Below are positions 14,717 to 28,176 of a stretch of 64,000 nt of DNA, piece by piece. Position 1 is the stretch's first letter; the number at the start of each line of letters is the position of its first letter. A model generated the notes under the pieces. The model saw only the letters and a program-made list of their open reading frames with translations. It did not search any database and was not told where the DNA came from. A program made the position numbers and the translations under genes. Source of the stretch: Bombus terrestris (lineage: Eukaryota; Arthropoda; Insecta; Hymenoptera; Apidae); the NCBI RefSeq assembly GCF_910591885.1, contig NW_025963557.1, positions 744,001-808,000 on the forward strand, written 5' to 3'.

Positions 14717-14760
14717 TGTGTTACTTTATGTAGTATGACTTATGCAGTATGACGTGACGT
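14717..14760 (+). repeat. 44-bp long monomer, class d
   Basis: Opens D'. A private AGCTTTGCGG follows at about 14790, where others read AGCATTACGG. Confidence 0.9.
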
Positions 14761-16470
14761 AGTATTACTTTATAATGTATGACGTTATGTAGCTTTGCGG
14801 TATTACGAATAACATTGTATTGTGTTACTTTATAACGTATGGCGTTATTTAGTGTTACGTTATAACGTATGACGTCGTGTAGTATTACGTTATAACGTAT
14901 GACGTTATGTATTATTACGATATAACGTAATACGTTATGCAGTATTGGGTTATAACGTATGACGTCATGTAGTTTTGCGTTATAACGTATGACGTTACGC
15001 AGTATTACGTTATAACGTATGATGTTATGAAGTATTACGTTATAACGTATGACGTTATGTATTATTACGATATAGCGTACAACGTTATATAGATTTACGA
15101 TATAACGCATAACGTTATGTCGTATTACGTTATAAGGTATGAGGTCATGTGGTATTACGTTATTACGAATATCGTAATGTTGTGTTACTTTATGAGGTAT
15201 GACGTCATGTAGTATTACTTTATGACGTATGACGTCATGTAGTATTACGTTATAACGTATGACGCCATGCAGTATTAGGTTATAACGTATGACGTCATGT
15301 AATAATACGTTATAACGTATGGCGTTATGTAGAATTACGATATAACGTATGACGTCATGTGGTATTACGTTATTGCTAATAACGGTATATTGTGTTACTT
15401 TATGACGTATGACGTCATGTAGTATTACGTTATAACATATGACGTCATGTAGTATTACGATATAACGTACAACGTTGCATAGAATTACGATATAACGCAC
15501 AACGTTATGTCGTATTAGGTTATAACGTATCATGTCATGTAGTATTACGTTATAACGTATGACGTTATGGAGTATTACGATATAACGTAATACGTTATGC
15601 AGTATTGGGTTATAACGTATGACGTCATGTAGTATTTCTTTATGACGTATGACGTTATGTATTATTACGATATAACGTATGACGTTATGTATTATTACGA
15701 TATAACGTATGACGTTATGCAGTATTAGGTTATAACGTATGACGTCATGCAGTTTTGCGTTATAACGTATGACGTCATGTAGTATTACTTTATGACGTAT
15801 GACGTTATGTATTATTACGATATAACGTATGACGTTATGTATTATTACGATATAACGTATGACGCCATGCAGTATTAGGTTATAACGTATGACGTCATGT
15901 AGTATTACGTTATAATGTATGGCGATATGTAGTATTACGATATAACGTATGACGTCATGTGGTATTACGTTATTACGAATAACGTTATATTGTGTTACTT
16001 TATATCGTATGACGTCATGTAGTATTACGTTATAACGTATGGCGCTATGTAGTATTACGATATAACGTATGACGTCATGTGGTATTACGTTATTACGAAT
16101 AACGTTATATTGTGTTACTTTATATCGTATGACGTCATGTAGTATTACGATATAACGTATGACGCTATGTATTATAACGATATAACGTACAACGTTATAT
16201 AGAATTACGATATAACGCACAACGTTATGTCGTATTACGTTATAACGTATCATGTCATGTAGTATTACGTTATTACGAATAACGTTATATTGTGTTACTT
16301 TATATCGTATGACGTCATGTAGCATTACTTTATAACGTATGACGTCATGTAGCATTACGTTATAACGTATGGCGTTATGTAGTATTACTATATAACGTAT
16401 GACGTCATGTGGTATTGCGTTATTGCTAATAACGGTATATTGTGCTACTTTATGACGTATGACGTCATGT

Positions 16471-16710
16471 AGTAGTACGTTATAACGTATGGCGATATGT
16501 AGTATTACGATATAACGTATGACGTCATGTGGTATTACGTTATTGCGAATAACGTTTTATTGTGTTACTTTATAACGTATGACGTCATGTAGTAGTACGT
16601 TATAACGTATGGCGATATGTAGTATTACGATATAACGTATGACGTCATGTGGTATTACGTTATTGCGAATAACGTTTTATTGTGTTACTTTATAACGTAT
16701 GACGTCATGT
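16471..16710 (+). repeat. 120-bp tandem duplication (2 x 4 monomers)
   Basis: 16471-16590 and 16591-16710 read identically, both beginning AGTAGTACGTTATAACG. The paralogous site near 50374 has a single copy with one private change (AGTAGTACGTAATAACG). This is a small whole-monomer duplication at the entry to the F block. Confidence 0.85.
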
Positions 16711-16920
16711 AGTATTACGTCATAACGTATGACGGTATGAAATATTACGTTATTCCGTATAACGTTATATAGTCTTACTTTATGAAGTATGACGTTATGT
16801 TGTATTACGTTATAACGTATGCCGTCATGTAGTATTAGGATATAACTTATTACGTTATGTAGTATTACGTTATTACGAATAACATTATATAGTGATACTT
16901 TATAACGTATGACCTTATGT

Positions 16921-19900
16921 TGTATTACGTTATAACGTATGACGTCATGTAGCATTAGGATATAACTTATTACGTTATGTAGTATTAGGTTATTACGAAT
17001 AACGTTATATAGTGATACTTTATAACGTATGACCTTATGTTGTGTTACGTTATAACGTATGAGGTCATGTTGTATTACGTTATCACGAATATCGTAATAT
17101 TGTGTTACTTTATGACGTATGACGTCATGTAGTATTACTTTATGACGTATGACGTCATGTAGTATTACGTTATAACATATGACGTCATGTAGTATTACGA
17201 TATAACGTACAACGTTGCATAGAATTACGATATAACGCACAACGTTATGTCGCATTACGTTATAACGTATCATGTCATGTAGTATTACGCTATAACGTAT
17301 GACGTTATGGAGTATTACGTTATAACGTATGACGTCATGTGGTATTGCTTTATTACGAATAACATTATATTGTGTTACTTTATAACGTATGACGTCATGT
17401 AGTATTACGCTATAACGTATGCCGTCATTTAGTATTACGTTAGAACATATGACGTCATGTGCTATTACGATATAACGTACAACGTTATATAGAATAACGA
17501 TATAACGCACAACGTTATGTCGTGTTACGTTATAACGTATGACGTTACGCAGTATTACGTTATAACGTATGATGTTATGTAGTATTACGTTATAACGTAT
17601 GACGTCATGTGGTATTACTTTACTACGAATAACGTTATATTGTGTTACTTTATAACGTATGGCGTTATGTAGTGTTACGTTATAACGTATGACGTCGTGT
17701 AGTATTACGTTATAACGTATGACGTTATGTATTATTACGATATAACGTAATACGTTATGCAGTATTAGGTTATATCGTATGACGTTATGGAGTATTGCGT
17801 TATAACGTATGACGTCAGGTGGTATTACGTTATTACGAATAACGTTATATTGTGTTACTTTATAACGTATGGCGTTATGTAGTGTTACGTTATAACGTAT
17901 GACGGTATGCAGTATTAGGCTATAACGTATGACGTTATGTAGTATTACTATATAACGTATGACGTCATGTGGTATTACGTTATTGCTAATAACGGTATAT
18001 TGTGCTACTTTATGACGTATGACGTCATGTAGTACTACGTCATAACGTATGACGGTACGAAATATTACGTTATTCCGTATAACGTTATATAGTGTTACTT
18101 TATGAAGTATGACGTTATGTTGTATTACGTTATAACGTATGCCGTCATGTAGTATTAGGATATAACTTATTACGTTATGTAGTATTACGTTATTACGAAT
18201 AACATTATATAGTGATACTTTATAACGTATGACCTTATGTTGTGTTACGTTATAACGTATGACGTCATGTAGCATTAGGATATAACTTATTACGTTATGT
18301 AGTATTAGGTTATTACGAATAACGTTATATAGTGATACTTTATAACGTATGACCTTATGTTGTGTTACGTTATAACGTATGAGGTCATGTTGTATTACGT
18401 TATCACGAATATCGTAATATTGTGTTACTTTATGACGTATGACGTCATGTAGTATTACTTTATGACGTATGACGTCATGTAGTATTACGTTATAACATAT
18501 GACGTCATGTAGTATTACGATATAACGTACAACGTTGCATAGAATTACGATATAACGCACAACGTTATGTCGCATTACGTTATAACGTATCATGTCATGT
18601 AGTATTACGCTATAACGTATGACGTTATGGAGTATTACGTTATAACGTATGACGTCATGTGGTATTGCTTTATTACGAATAACATTATATTGTGTTACTT
18701 TATAACGTATGACGTCATGTAGTATTACGCTATAACGTATGCCGTCATTTAGTATTACGTTAGAACATATGACGTCATGTGCTATTACGATATAACGTAC
18801 AACGTTATATAGAATAACGATATAACGCACAACGTTATGTCGTGTTACGTTATAACGTATGACGTTACGCAGTATTACGTTATAACGTATGATGTTATGT
18901 AGTATTACGTTATAACGTATGACGTCATGTGGTATTACTTTACTACGAATAACGTTATATTGTGTTACTTTATAACGTATGGCGTTATGTAGTGTTACGT
19001 TATAACGTATGACGTCGTGTAGTATTACGTTATAACGTATGACGTTATGTATTATTACGATATAACGTAATACGTTATGCAGTATTAGGTTATATCGTAT
19101 GACGTTATGGAGTATTGCGTTATAACGTATGACGTCAGGTGGTATTACGTTATTACGAATAACGTTATATTGTGTTACTTTATAACGTATGGCGTTATGT
19201 AGTGTTACGTTATAACGTATGACGGTATGCAGTATTAGGCTATAACGTATGACGTTATGTAGTATTACTATATAACGTATGACGTCATGTGGTATTACGT
19301 TATTGCTAATAACGGTATATTGTGCTACTTTATGACGTATGACGTCATGTAGTACTACGTCATAACGTATGACGGTACGAAATATTACGTTATTCCGTAT
19401 AACGTTATATAGTGTTACTTTATGAAGTATGACGTTATGTTGTATTACGTTATAACGTATGCCGTCATGTAGTATTAGGATATAACTTATTACGTTATGT
19501 AGTATTACGTTATTACGAATAACATTATATAGTGATACTTTATAACGTATGACCTTATGTTGTGTTACGTTATAACGTATGACGTCATGTAGCATTAGGA
19601 TATAACTTATTACGTTATGTAGTATTAGGTTATTACGAATAACGTTATATAGTGATACTTTATAACGTATGACCTTATGTTGTGTTACGTTATAACGTAT
19701 GAGGTCATGTTGTATTACGTTATCACGAATATCGTAATATTGTGTTACTTTATGACGTATGACGTCATGTAGTATTACTTTATGACGTATGACGTCATGT
19801 AGTATTACGTTATAACATATGACGTCATGTAGTATTACGATATAACGTACAACGTTGCATAGAATTACGATATAACGCACAACGTTATGTCGCATTACGT

Positions 19901-22216
19901 TATAACGTATCATGTCATGTAGTATTACGCTATAACGTATGACGTTATGGAGTATTACGTTATAACGTATGACGTCATGTGGTATTGCTTTATTACGAAT
20001 AACATTATATTGTGTTACTTTATAACGTATGACGTCATGTAGTATTACGCTATAACGTATGCCGTCATTTAGTATTACGTTAGAACATATGACGTCATGT
20101 GCTATTACGATATAACGTACAACGTTATATAGAATAACGATATAACGCACAACGTTATGTCGTGTTACGTTATAACGTATGACGTTACGCAGTATTACGT
20201 TATAACGTATGATGTTATGTAGTATTACGTTATAACGTATGACGTCATGTGGTATTACTTTACTACGAATAACGTTATATTGTGTTACTTTATAACGTAT
20301 GGCGTTATGTAGTGTTACGTTATAACGTATGACGTCGTGTAGTATTACGTTATAACGTATGACGTTATGTATTATTACGATATAACGTAATACGTTATGC
20401 AGTATTAGGTTATATCGTATGACGTTATGGAGTATTGCGTTATAACGTATGACGTCAGGTGGTATTACGTTATTACGAATAACGTTATATTGTGTTACTT
20501 TATAACGTATGGCGTTATGTAGTGTTACGTTATAACGTATGACGGTATGCAGTATTAGGCTATAACGTATGACGTTATGTAGTATTACTATATAACGTAT
20601 GACGTCATGTGGTATTACGTTATTGCTAATAACGGTATATTGTGCTACTTTATGACGTATGACGTCATGTAGTACTACGTCATAACGTATGACGGTACGA
20701 AATATTACGTTATTCCGTATAACGTTATATAGTGTTACTTTATGAAGTATGACGTTATGTTGTATTACGTTATAACGTATGCCGTCATGTAGTATTAGGA
20801 TATAACTTATTACGTTATGTAGTATTACGTTATTACGAATAACATTATATAGTGATACTTTATAACGTATGACCTTATGTTGTGTTACGTTATAACGTAT
20901 GACGTCATGTAGCATTAGGATATAACTTATTACGTTATGTAGTATTAGGTTATTACGAATAACGTTATATAGTGATACTTTATAACGTATGACCTTATGT
21001 TGTGTTACGTTATAACGTATGAGGTCATGTTGTATTACGTTATCACGAATATCGTAATATTGTGTTACTTTATGACGTATGACGTCATGTAGTATTACTT
21101 TATGACGTATGACGTCATGTAGTATTACGTTATAACATATGACGTCATGTAGTATTACGATATAACGTACAACGTTGCATAGAATTACGATATAACGCAC
21201 AACGTTATGTCGCATTACGTTATAACGTATCATGTCATGTAGTATTACGCTATAACGTATGACGTTATGGAGTATTACGTTATAACGTATGACGTCATGT
21301 GGTATTGCTTTATTACGAATAACATTATATTGTGTTACTTTATAACGTATGACGTCATGTAGTATTACGCTATAACGTATGCCGTCATTTAGTATTACGT
21401 TAGAACATATGACGTCATGTGCTATTACGATATAACGTACAACGTTATATAGAATAACGATATAACGCACAACGTTATGTCGTGTTACGTTATAACGTAT
21501 GACGTTACGCAGTATTACGTTATAACGTATGATGTTATGTAGTATTACGTTATAACGTATGACGTCATGTGGTATTACTTTACTACGAATAACGTTATAT
21601 TGTGTTACTTTATAACGTATGGCGTTATGTAGTGTTACGTTATAACGTATGACGTCGTGTAGTATTACGTTATAACGTATGACGTTATGTATTATTACGA
21701 TATAACGTAATACGTTATGCAGTATTAGGTTATATCGTATGACGTTATGGAGTATTGCGTTATAACGTATGACGTCAGGTGGTATTACGTTATTACGAAT
21801 AACGTTATATTGTGTTACTTTATAACGTATGGCGTTATGTAGTGTTACGTTATAACGTATGACGGTATGCAGTATTAGGCTATAACGTATGACGTTATGT
21901 AGTATTACTATATAACGTATGACGTCATGTGGTATTACGTTATTGCTAATAACGGTATATTGTGCTACTTTATGACGTATGACGTCATGTAGTACTACGT
22001 CATAACGTATGACGGTACGAAATATTACGTTATTCCGTATAACGTTATATAGTGTTACTTTATGAAGTATGACGTTATGTTGTATTACGTTATAACGTAT
22101 GCCGTCATGTAGTATTAGGATATAACTTATTACGTTATGTAGTATTACGTTATTACGAATAACATTATATAGTGATACTTTATAACGTATGACCTTATGT
22201 TGTGTTACGTTATAAC
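16921..22216 (+). repeat. 1,320-bp higher-order unit, four tandem copies
   Basis: A 44-monomer unit recurs at exactly 1,320-bp steps (for example the lines starting at 17041, 18361, 19681 and 21001). In line-by-line comparison I found no differences among the four copies, except A at 16924 in the first copy where later copies have G. Private markers shared by all are TAGTACTACG, GACGTCAGGTGG, GTTAGAACATATG and GTCGCATTACG. The match ends at 22216, where AACATATG replaces AACGTATG. No 44-bp long monomer lies inside, so the register is unbroken for 7.7 kb. Confidence 0.93.
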
Positions 22217-22470
22217 ATATGACGTCATGTAGTATTACGTTATTACGAATATCGTTACGTTGTGTTACTTTATAACGTACGACGTCATGTAGTATTACGT
22301 TATAACGTATGACGGTATGTAATATTACGTTATTCCGTATAACGTTATATAGTGTTACTTTATGAAGTATGACGTTATGTTGTATTACGTTATAACGTAT
22401 GACGTTATGGGGCATTTCGTTATAACGTATGACGTCATGTGGTATTACGTTATTACGAATAACGTTATAT

Positions 22471-22514
22471 TGTGTTACTTTATGTAGTATGACTTATGTA
22501 GTATGACGTGATGT
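22471..22514 (+). repeat. 44-bp long monomer, class a
   Basis: Opens the G block after the longest element-free run in the window (7,754 bp). Confidence 0.9.
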
Positions 22515-22874
22515 AGTATTACTTTATAATGTATGACGTTATGTAGCATTACGGTATTACGAATGACGTTGTAATGTGTTACCTTATAACGTATTTAGTC
22601 GTGTAGTATTACGTTATAACGTATGACGTTATGTATTATTACGATATAACGTAATAAGTTATGCAGTATTGGGTTATAACGAAGGACGTCATGTTGTATT
22701 ACGTTATAACGTATGCCGTCATGTAGTATTACGTTATAACGTATGACGTTACGCAGTATTACGTTATAACGTATGACGTTACGCAGTATTACGTTATAAC
22801 GTATGACGTTATGGGGCATTACGTTATAACGTATGACGTCATGTGGTATTACGTTATTAGGAATAACGTTATAT

Positions 22875-22918
22875 TGTGTTACGTTATGTAGTATGACTTA
22901 TGTAGTACGACGTGATGT
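22875..22918 (+). repeat. 44-bp long monomer, class b variant
   Basis: Reads TTACGTTATG in the first half where the others have TTACTTTATG, so it retains the ancestral CpG. It is followed by AGCATTACTTTGTAATG. Confidence 0.88.
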
Positions 22919-23487
22919 AGCATTACTTTGTAATGTATGACGTTATGTAGCATTACGGTATTTCGAATAACGTTGTATTGTGTTACTTTATAACGTATGA
23001 CGTTATGTAGTGTTACGTTATAACGTATGACGTTATGGAGTATTACGTTATAACGTATGAGGTCATGTGATATTACGTTATCACGAATATCGTAATATTG
23101 TGTTACTTTATGACGTATGACGTCATGTAGTATTACTTTATGACGTATGACGTGACGTAGTATTACATTATAACATATGACGTCATGTAGTATTACGATA
23201 TAACGTACAACGTAGCATAGAATTACGATATAACGCACAACGTTATGTCGTATTAGGTTAAACGTATCATGTCATGTAGTATTACGTTATAACGTATGAC
23301 GTTATGGAGTATTACGATATAACGTAATACGCTATGCAGTATTGGGTTATAGCGTATGACGTCATGTAGTTTTGAGTTATAACGTATGACGTTACGCAGT
23401 ATTACGTTATAACGTATGATGTTATGGAGTATTACGTTATAACGTATGACGTCATGTGGTATTGCTTTATTACGAATAACATTATAT

Positions 23488-23531
23488 TGTGTTACTTTAT
23501 GTAGTATGACTTATGTAGTATGACGTGATGT
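23488..23531 (+). repeat. 44-bp long monomer, class a body
   Basis: Class-a body with class-b downstream sequence (GAGTAACGTTG), so probably a recombinant or a back-converted class b. Confidence 0.86.
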
Positions 23532-24041
23532 AGTATTACTTTATAATGTATGACGTTATGTAGCATTACGGTATTACGAGTAACGTTGTATTGAGTTACT
23601 TTATAACGTATGACGTCATGTAGTATTACGATATAACGTATGACGTTATGTATTATTACGATATAGCGTACAACGTTATATAGAATTACGATATAACGCA
23701 CTACGTTATGTCGTATTACGTTATAACGTATGAGGTCATGTGGTATTACGTTATTACGAATATCGTAATATTGTGTTACTGTATAACGTATGACGTCATG
23801 TAGTATTACGTTATTACGAATATCGTAATATTGTGTTACTTTATGACGTATGACGTCATGTAGTATTACGTCATAACGTATGACGGTGTGAAATATTATG
23901 TTATTCCGTATAACGTTATATAGTGTTACCTTATGAAGTATGACGTTATGTTGTATTACGTTATAACGTATGATGTTATGGAGTATTACGTTATAACGTA
24001 TGACGTCATGTGGTATTGCTTTATTACGAATAACTTTATAT

Positions 24042-24085
24042 TCTGTTACTTCATGTAGTATGACTTATGTAGTATGACGTGATGT
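24042..24085 (+). repeat. 44-bp long monomer, class c
   Basis: Preceded by AATAACTTTATAT, a change shared only with the element at 28133. The 29-bp monomer is at 24116. Confidence 0.9.
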
Positions 24086-25404
24086 AGTATTACTTTATAA
24101 TGTATGACGTTATGTAGCATTAGGTATTACGAGTAATGTTGTATTGTGTTACTTTATAACGTATGACGTTATGTAGTGTTACGTTATAACGTATGACGTC
24201 GTGTAGTATTACGTTATAACGTATGACGTTATGTATTATTACGATATAACGTATGACGTCATGTAGTATTACGCTATAACGTATGCCGTCATGTAGTATT
24301 ACGTTATAAGATATGACGTCATGTACTATTACGATATAACGCACAACGTTATATAGAATAACGATATAACGCACAACGTTATGTCGTATTACGTTATAAC
24401 GTATCATGTCATGTAGTATTACGTTATAACGTATGACGTTACGCAGTATTACGTTATAACGTATGATGTTATGGAGTATTACGTTATAACGTATGACGTC
24501 ATGTGGTATTACTTTACTACGAATAACGTTATATTGTGTTACTTTATAACGTATGGCGTTATGTAGTGTTACGTTATAACGTATGACGTCGTGTAGTATT
24601 ACGTTATAACGTATGACGTTATGTATTATTACGATATATCGTAATACGTTATGCAGTATCAGGTTATAACGTATGACGTTATGGAGTATTACGTTATAAC
24701 GTATGACGTCATGTGGTATTACGTTATTACGAATAACGTTATATTGTGTTACTTTACAACGTATGGCGTTATGGAGTGTTACGTTATAACGTATGACGTC
24801 GTGTAGTATTACGTTATAACGTATGACGTTATGTATTATTACGATATAACGTAATACGTTATGCAGTATTAGGTTATAACGTATGACGTCATGTAGCATT
24901 ACGTTATAACGTATGGCGTTATGTAGTATTACTATATAACGTATGACGCCCTGTAGTATTACGTCATAACGTATGACGGTATGAAATATTACGTTATTCC
25001 GTATAACGTTATATAATCTTACTTTATGAAGTATGACGTTATGTTGTATTACGTTATAACGTATGCCGTCATGTAGTATTAGGATATAACTTATTACGTT
25101 ATGTAGTATTACGTTATTACGAATAACATTATATAGTGATACTTTATAACGTATGACCTTATGTTGTGTTACGTTATAACATATGACGTCATGTAGTATT
25201 ACGTTATTACGAATATCGTTACATTGTGTTACGTTATAACGTGTGACGGTTTGTAATATTACGTTATTCCGTATAACGTTATATAGTGTTACTTTATGAA
25301 GTATGACGTTATGTTGTATTACGTTATAACGTATGACGTTATGGGGCATTTCGTTATAACGTATGACGTCATGTGGTATTACGCTATTACGAATAACGTT
25401 ATAT

Positions 25405-25448
25405 TGTGTTACTTTATGTAGTATGACTTATGTAGTATGACGTGATGT
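25405..25448 (+). repeat. 44-bp long monomer, class a
   Basis: Downstream monomer carries GTATCGTGTTAC, shared with 29556, showing that these two belong to the 4.1-kb duplication. Confidence 0.9.
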
Positions 25449-25840
25449 AGTATTACTTTATAATGTATGACGTTATGTAGCATTACGGTATTACGAATGA
25501 CGTTGTATCGTGTTACTTTATAACGTATTTAGTCGTGTAGTATTACGTTATAACGTATGACGTTATGTATTATTACGATATAACGTAATACGTTATGCAG
25601 TATTGGGTTATAACGAATGACGTCATGTTGTATTACGTTATAACGTATGACGTTATGTATTATTACGATATAACGGATGACGTCATGTAGTATTACGCTA
25701 TAACGTATGCCGTCATGTAGTATTACGTTATAAGATATGACGTCATGTACTATTACGATATACCGCACAACGTTATATAGAATAACGATATAGCGCACAA
25801 CGTTATGTCGTATTACGTTATAACGTATCATGTCATGTAG

Positions 25841-27308
25841 TATTACGTTATAACGTATGACGTTACGCAGTATTACGTTATAACGTATGATGTTATGGAG
25901 TATTACGTTATAACGTATGACGTCATGTGGTATTACTTTACTACGAATAACGTTATATTGTGTTACTTTATAACGTATGGCGTTATGTAGTGTTACGTTA
26001 TAACGTATGACGTCGTGTAGTATTACGTTATAACGTATGACGTTATGTATTATTACGATATATCGTAATACGTTATGCAGTATTAGGTTATAACGTATGA
26101 CGTTATGGAGTATTACGTTATAACGTATGACGTCATGTGGTATTACGTTATTACGAATAACGTTATATTGTGTTACTTTATAACGTATGGCGTTATGGAG
26201 TGTTACGTTATAACGTATGACGTCGTGTAGTATTACGTTATAACGTATGACGTTATGTATTATTACGATATAACGTAATACGTTATGCAGTATTAGGTTA
26301 TAACGTATGACGTCATGTAGTTTTGCGTTTTAACGTATAACGTTACGCAGTATTACGTTATAACGTATGATGTTATGGAGTATTGCGTTATAACGTATGA
26401 CGTCATGTGGTATTACTTTACTACGAATAACGTTATATTGTGTTACTTTATAACGTATGGCGTTATGTAGTGTTACGTTATAACGTATGACGTCGTGTAG
26501 TATTACGTTATAACGTATGACGTTATGTATTATTACGATATATCGTAATACGTTATGCAGTATTAGGTTATAACGTATGACGTTATGGAGTATTACGTTA
26601 TAACGTATGACGTCATGTGGTATTACGTTATTACGAATAACGTTATATTGTGTTACTTTATAACGTATGGCGTTATGGAGTGTTACGTTATAACGTATGA
26701 CGTCGTGTAGTATTACGTTATAACGTATGACGTTATGTATTATTACGATATAACGTAATACGTTATGCAGTATTAGGTTATAACGTATGACGTCATGTAG
26801 TTTTGCGTTTTAACGTATAACGTTACGCAGTATTACGTTATAACGTATGATGTTATGGAGTATTGCGTTATAACGTATGACGTCATGTGGTATTACTTTA
26901 CTACGAATAACGTTATATTGTGTTACTTTATAACGTGTGACGTTATGTAGTGTTACGTTATAACGTATGACGTCGTGTAGTATTACGTTATACCGTATGA
27001 CGTTATGTATTATTACGATATAACGTAATACGTTATGCAGTATTAGGTTATAACGTATGACGTTATGGAGTGTTACGTTATAACGTATGACGTCGTGTAG
27101 TATTACGTTATAACGTATGACGTTATGTATTATTACGATATAACGTAATACGTTATGCAGTATTAGGTTATAACGTATGACGTCATGTAGTTTTGCGTTT
27201 TAACGTATAACGTTACGCAGTATTACGTTATAACGTATGATGTTATGGAGTATTGCGTTATAACGTATGACGTCATGTGGTATTACTTTACTACGAATAA
27301 CGTTATAT
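25841..27308 (+). repeat. 480-bp higher-order array, locus 2
   Basis: About three copies of the 480-bp unit. The third is shorter by 120 bp: near 27070 the sequence jumps from the end of one segment to TGTTACG sequence found four monomers further on in the intact copies. The array ends at about 27308, where TATATAGTGATAC replaces TATATTGTGTTAC. Confidence 0.82.
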
Positions 27309-27578
27309 AGTGATACTTTATAACGTATGACCTTATGTTGTGTTACGTTATAACATATGACGTCATGTAGTATTACGTTATTACGAATATCGTTACATTG
27401 TGTTACGTTATAACGTATGACGGTTTGTAATATTACGTTATTCCGTATAACGTTATATAGTGTTACTTTATGAAGTATGACGTTATGTTGTATTACGTTA
27501 TAACGTATGACGTTATGGGGCATTTCGTTATAACGTATGACGTCATGTGGTATTACGCTATTACGAATAACGTTGTAT

Positions 27579-27622
27579 TGTGTTACTTTATGTAGTATGA
27601 CTTATGTAGTATGACGTGATGT
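27579..27622 (+). repeat. 44-bp long monomer, class a at a junction
   Basis: Upstream context (AACGTTGTAT) and body are class a, downstream is class b, and 374 bp are missing. Confidence 0.88.
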
Positions 27623-28132
27623 AGTATTACTTTATAATGTATGACGTTATGTAGCATTACGGTATTACGAGTAACGTTGTATTGAGTTACTTTATAACGT
27701 ATGACGTCATGTAGTATTACGATATAACGTATGACGTTATGTATTATTACGATATAGCATACAACGTTATATAGAATTACGATATAACGCACAACGTTAT
27801 GTCGTATTACGTTATAACGTATGAGGTCATGTGGTATTACGTTATTACGAATATCGTAATATTGTGTTACTGTATAACGTATGACGTCATGTAGTATTAC
27901 GTTATTACGAATATCGTAATATTGTGTTACTTTATGACGTATGACGTCATGTAGTATTACGTCATAACGTATGACGGTGTGAAATATTATGTTATTCCGT
28001 ATAACGTTATATAGTGTTACCTTATGAAGTATGACGTTATGTTGTATTACGTTATAACGTATGATGTTATGGAGTATTACGTTATAACGTATGACGTCAT
28101 GTGGTATTGCTTTATTACGAATAACTTTATAT

Positions 28133-28176
28133 TCTGTTACTTCATGTAGTATGACTTATGTAGTATGACGTGATGT
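28133..28176 (+). repeat. 44-bp long monomer, class c
   Basis: Counterpart of 24042 in the second composite module; 29-bp monomer at 28207. Confidence 0.9.

Larger units (their letters stand above)
13774..16470 (+). repeat. C-D' module, first super-repeat
   Basis: Repeats the C-D sequence of the previous module at an offset of 5,727 bp in C and 5,937 bp in D, so C is 210 bp longer here (943 against 733 bp between its elements). The 210-bp extra contains TATGGCGTTATGTAG and TATAGCTAATAACGG variants near 14430-14500. It has no E part and leads into F. Confidence 0.78.
22471..23487 (+). repeat. G block, first super-repeat
   Basis: Holds 44-bp elements at 22471 and 22875, here 404 bp apart instead of the 374 bp seen in A blocks. 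The extra monomer is a duplicate carrying GACGTTACGCAG near 22740-22800. A unique one-base deletion (GGTTAAACG) sits in the monomer at 23249. The block mixes A-like and B/E-like monomers. Confidence 0.72.
23488..27578 (+). repeat. A/480-bp composite module, copy 1
   Basis: An A-block segment followed by a 480-bp array. The class-c element at 24042 recurs 4,091 bp later at 28133, and flanking sequence matches closely. Copy 1 lacks a 60-bp stretch that copy 2 has near 29031-29090. This module has no counterpart after G' at 52.8 kb, so it marks a local expansion. Confidence 0.78.

Noticed and set aside
16677..22415. Pentapeptide-repeat protein family
   Set aside because: The five-residue rhythm comes from the 15-bp half-monomer. 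The A(D/N)LXX pattern of that family is absent; the V-I pair sits at a different place.
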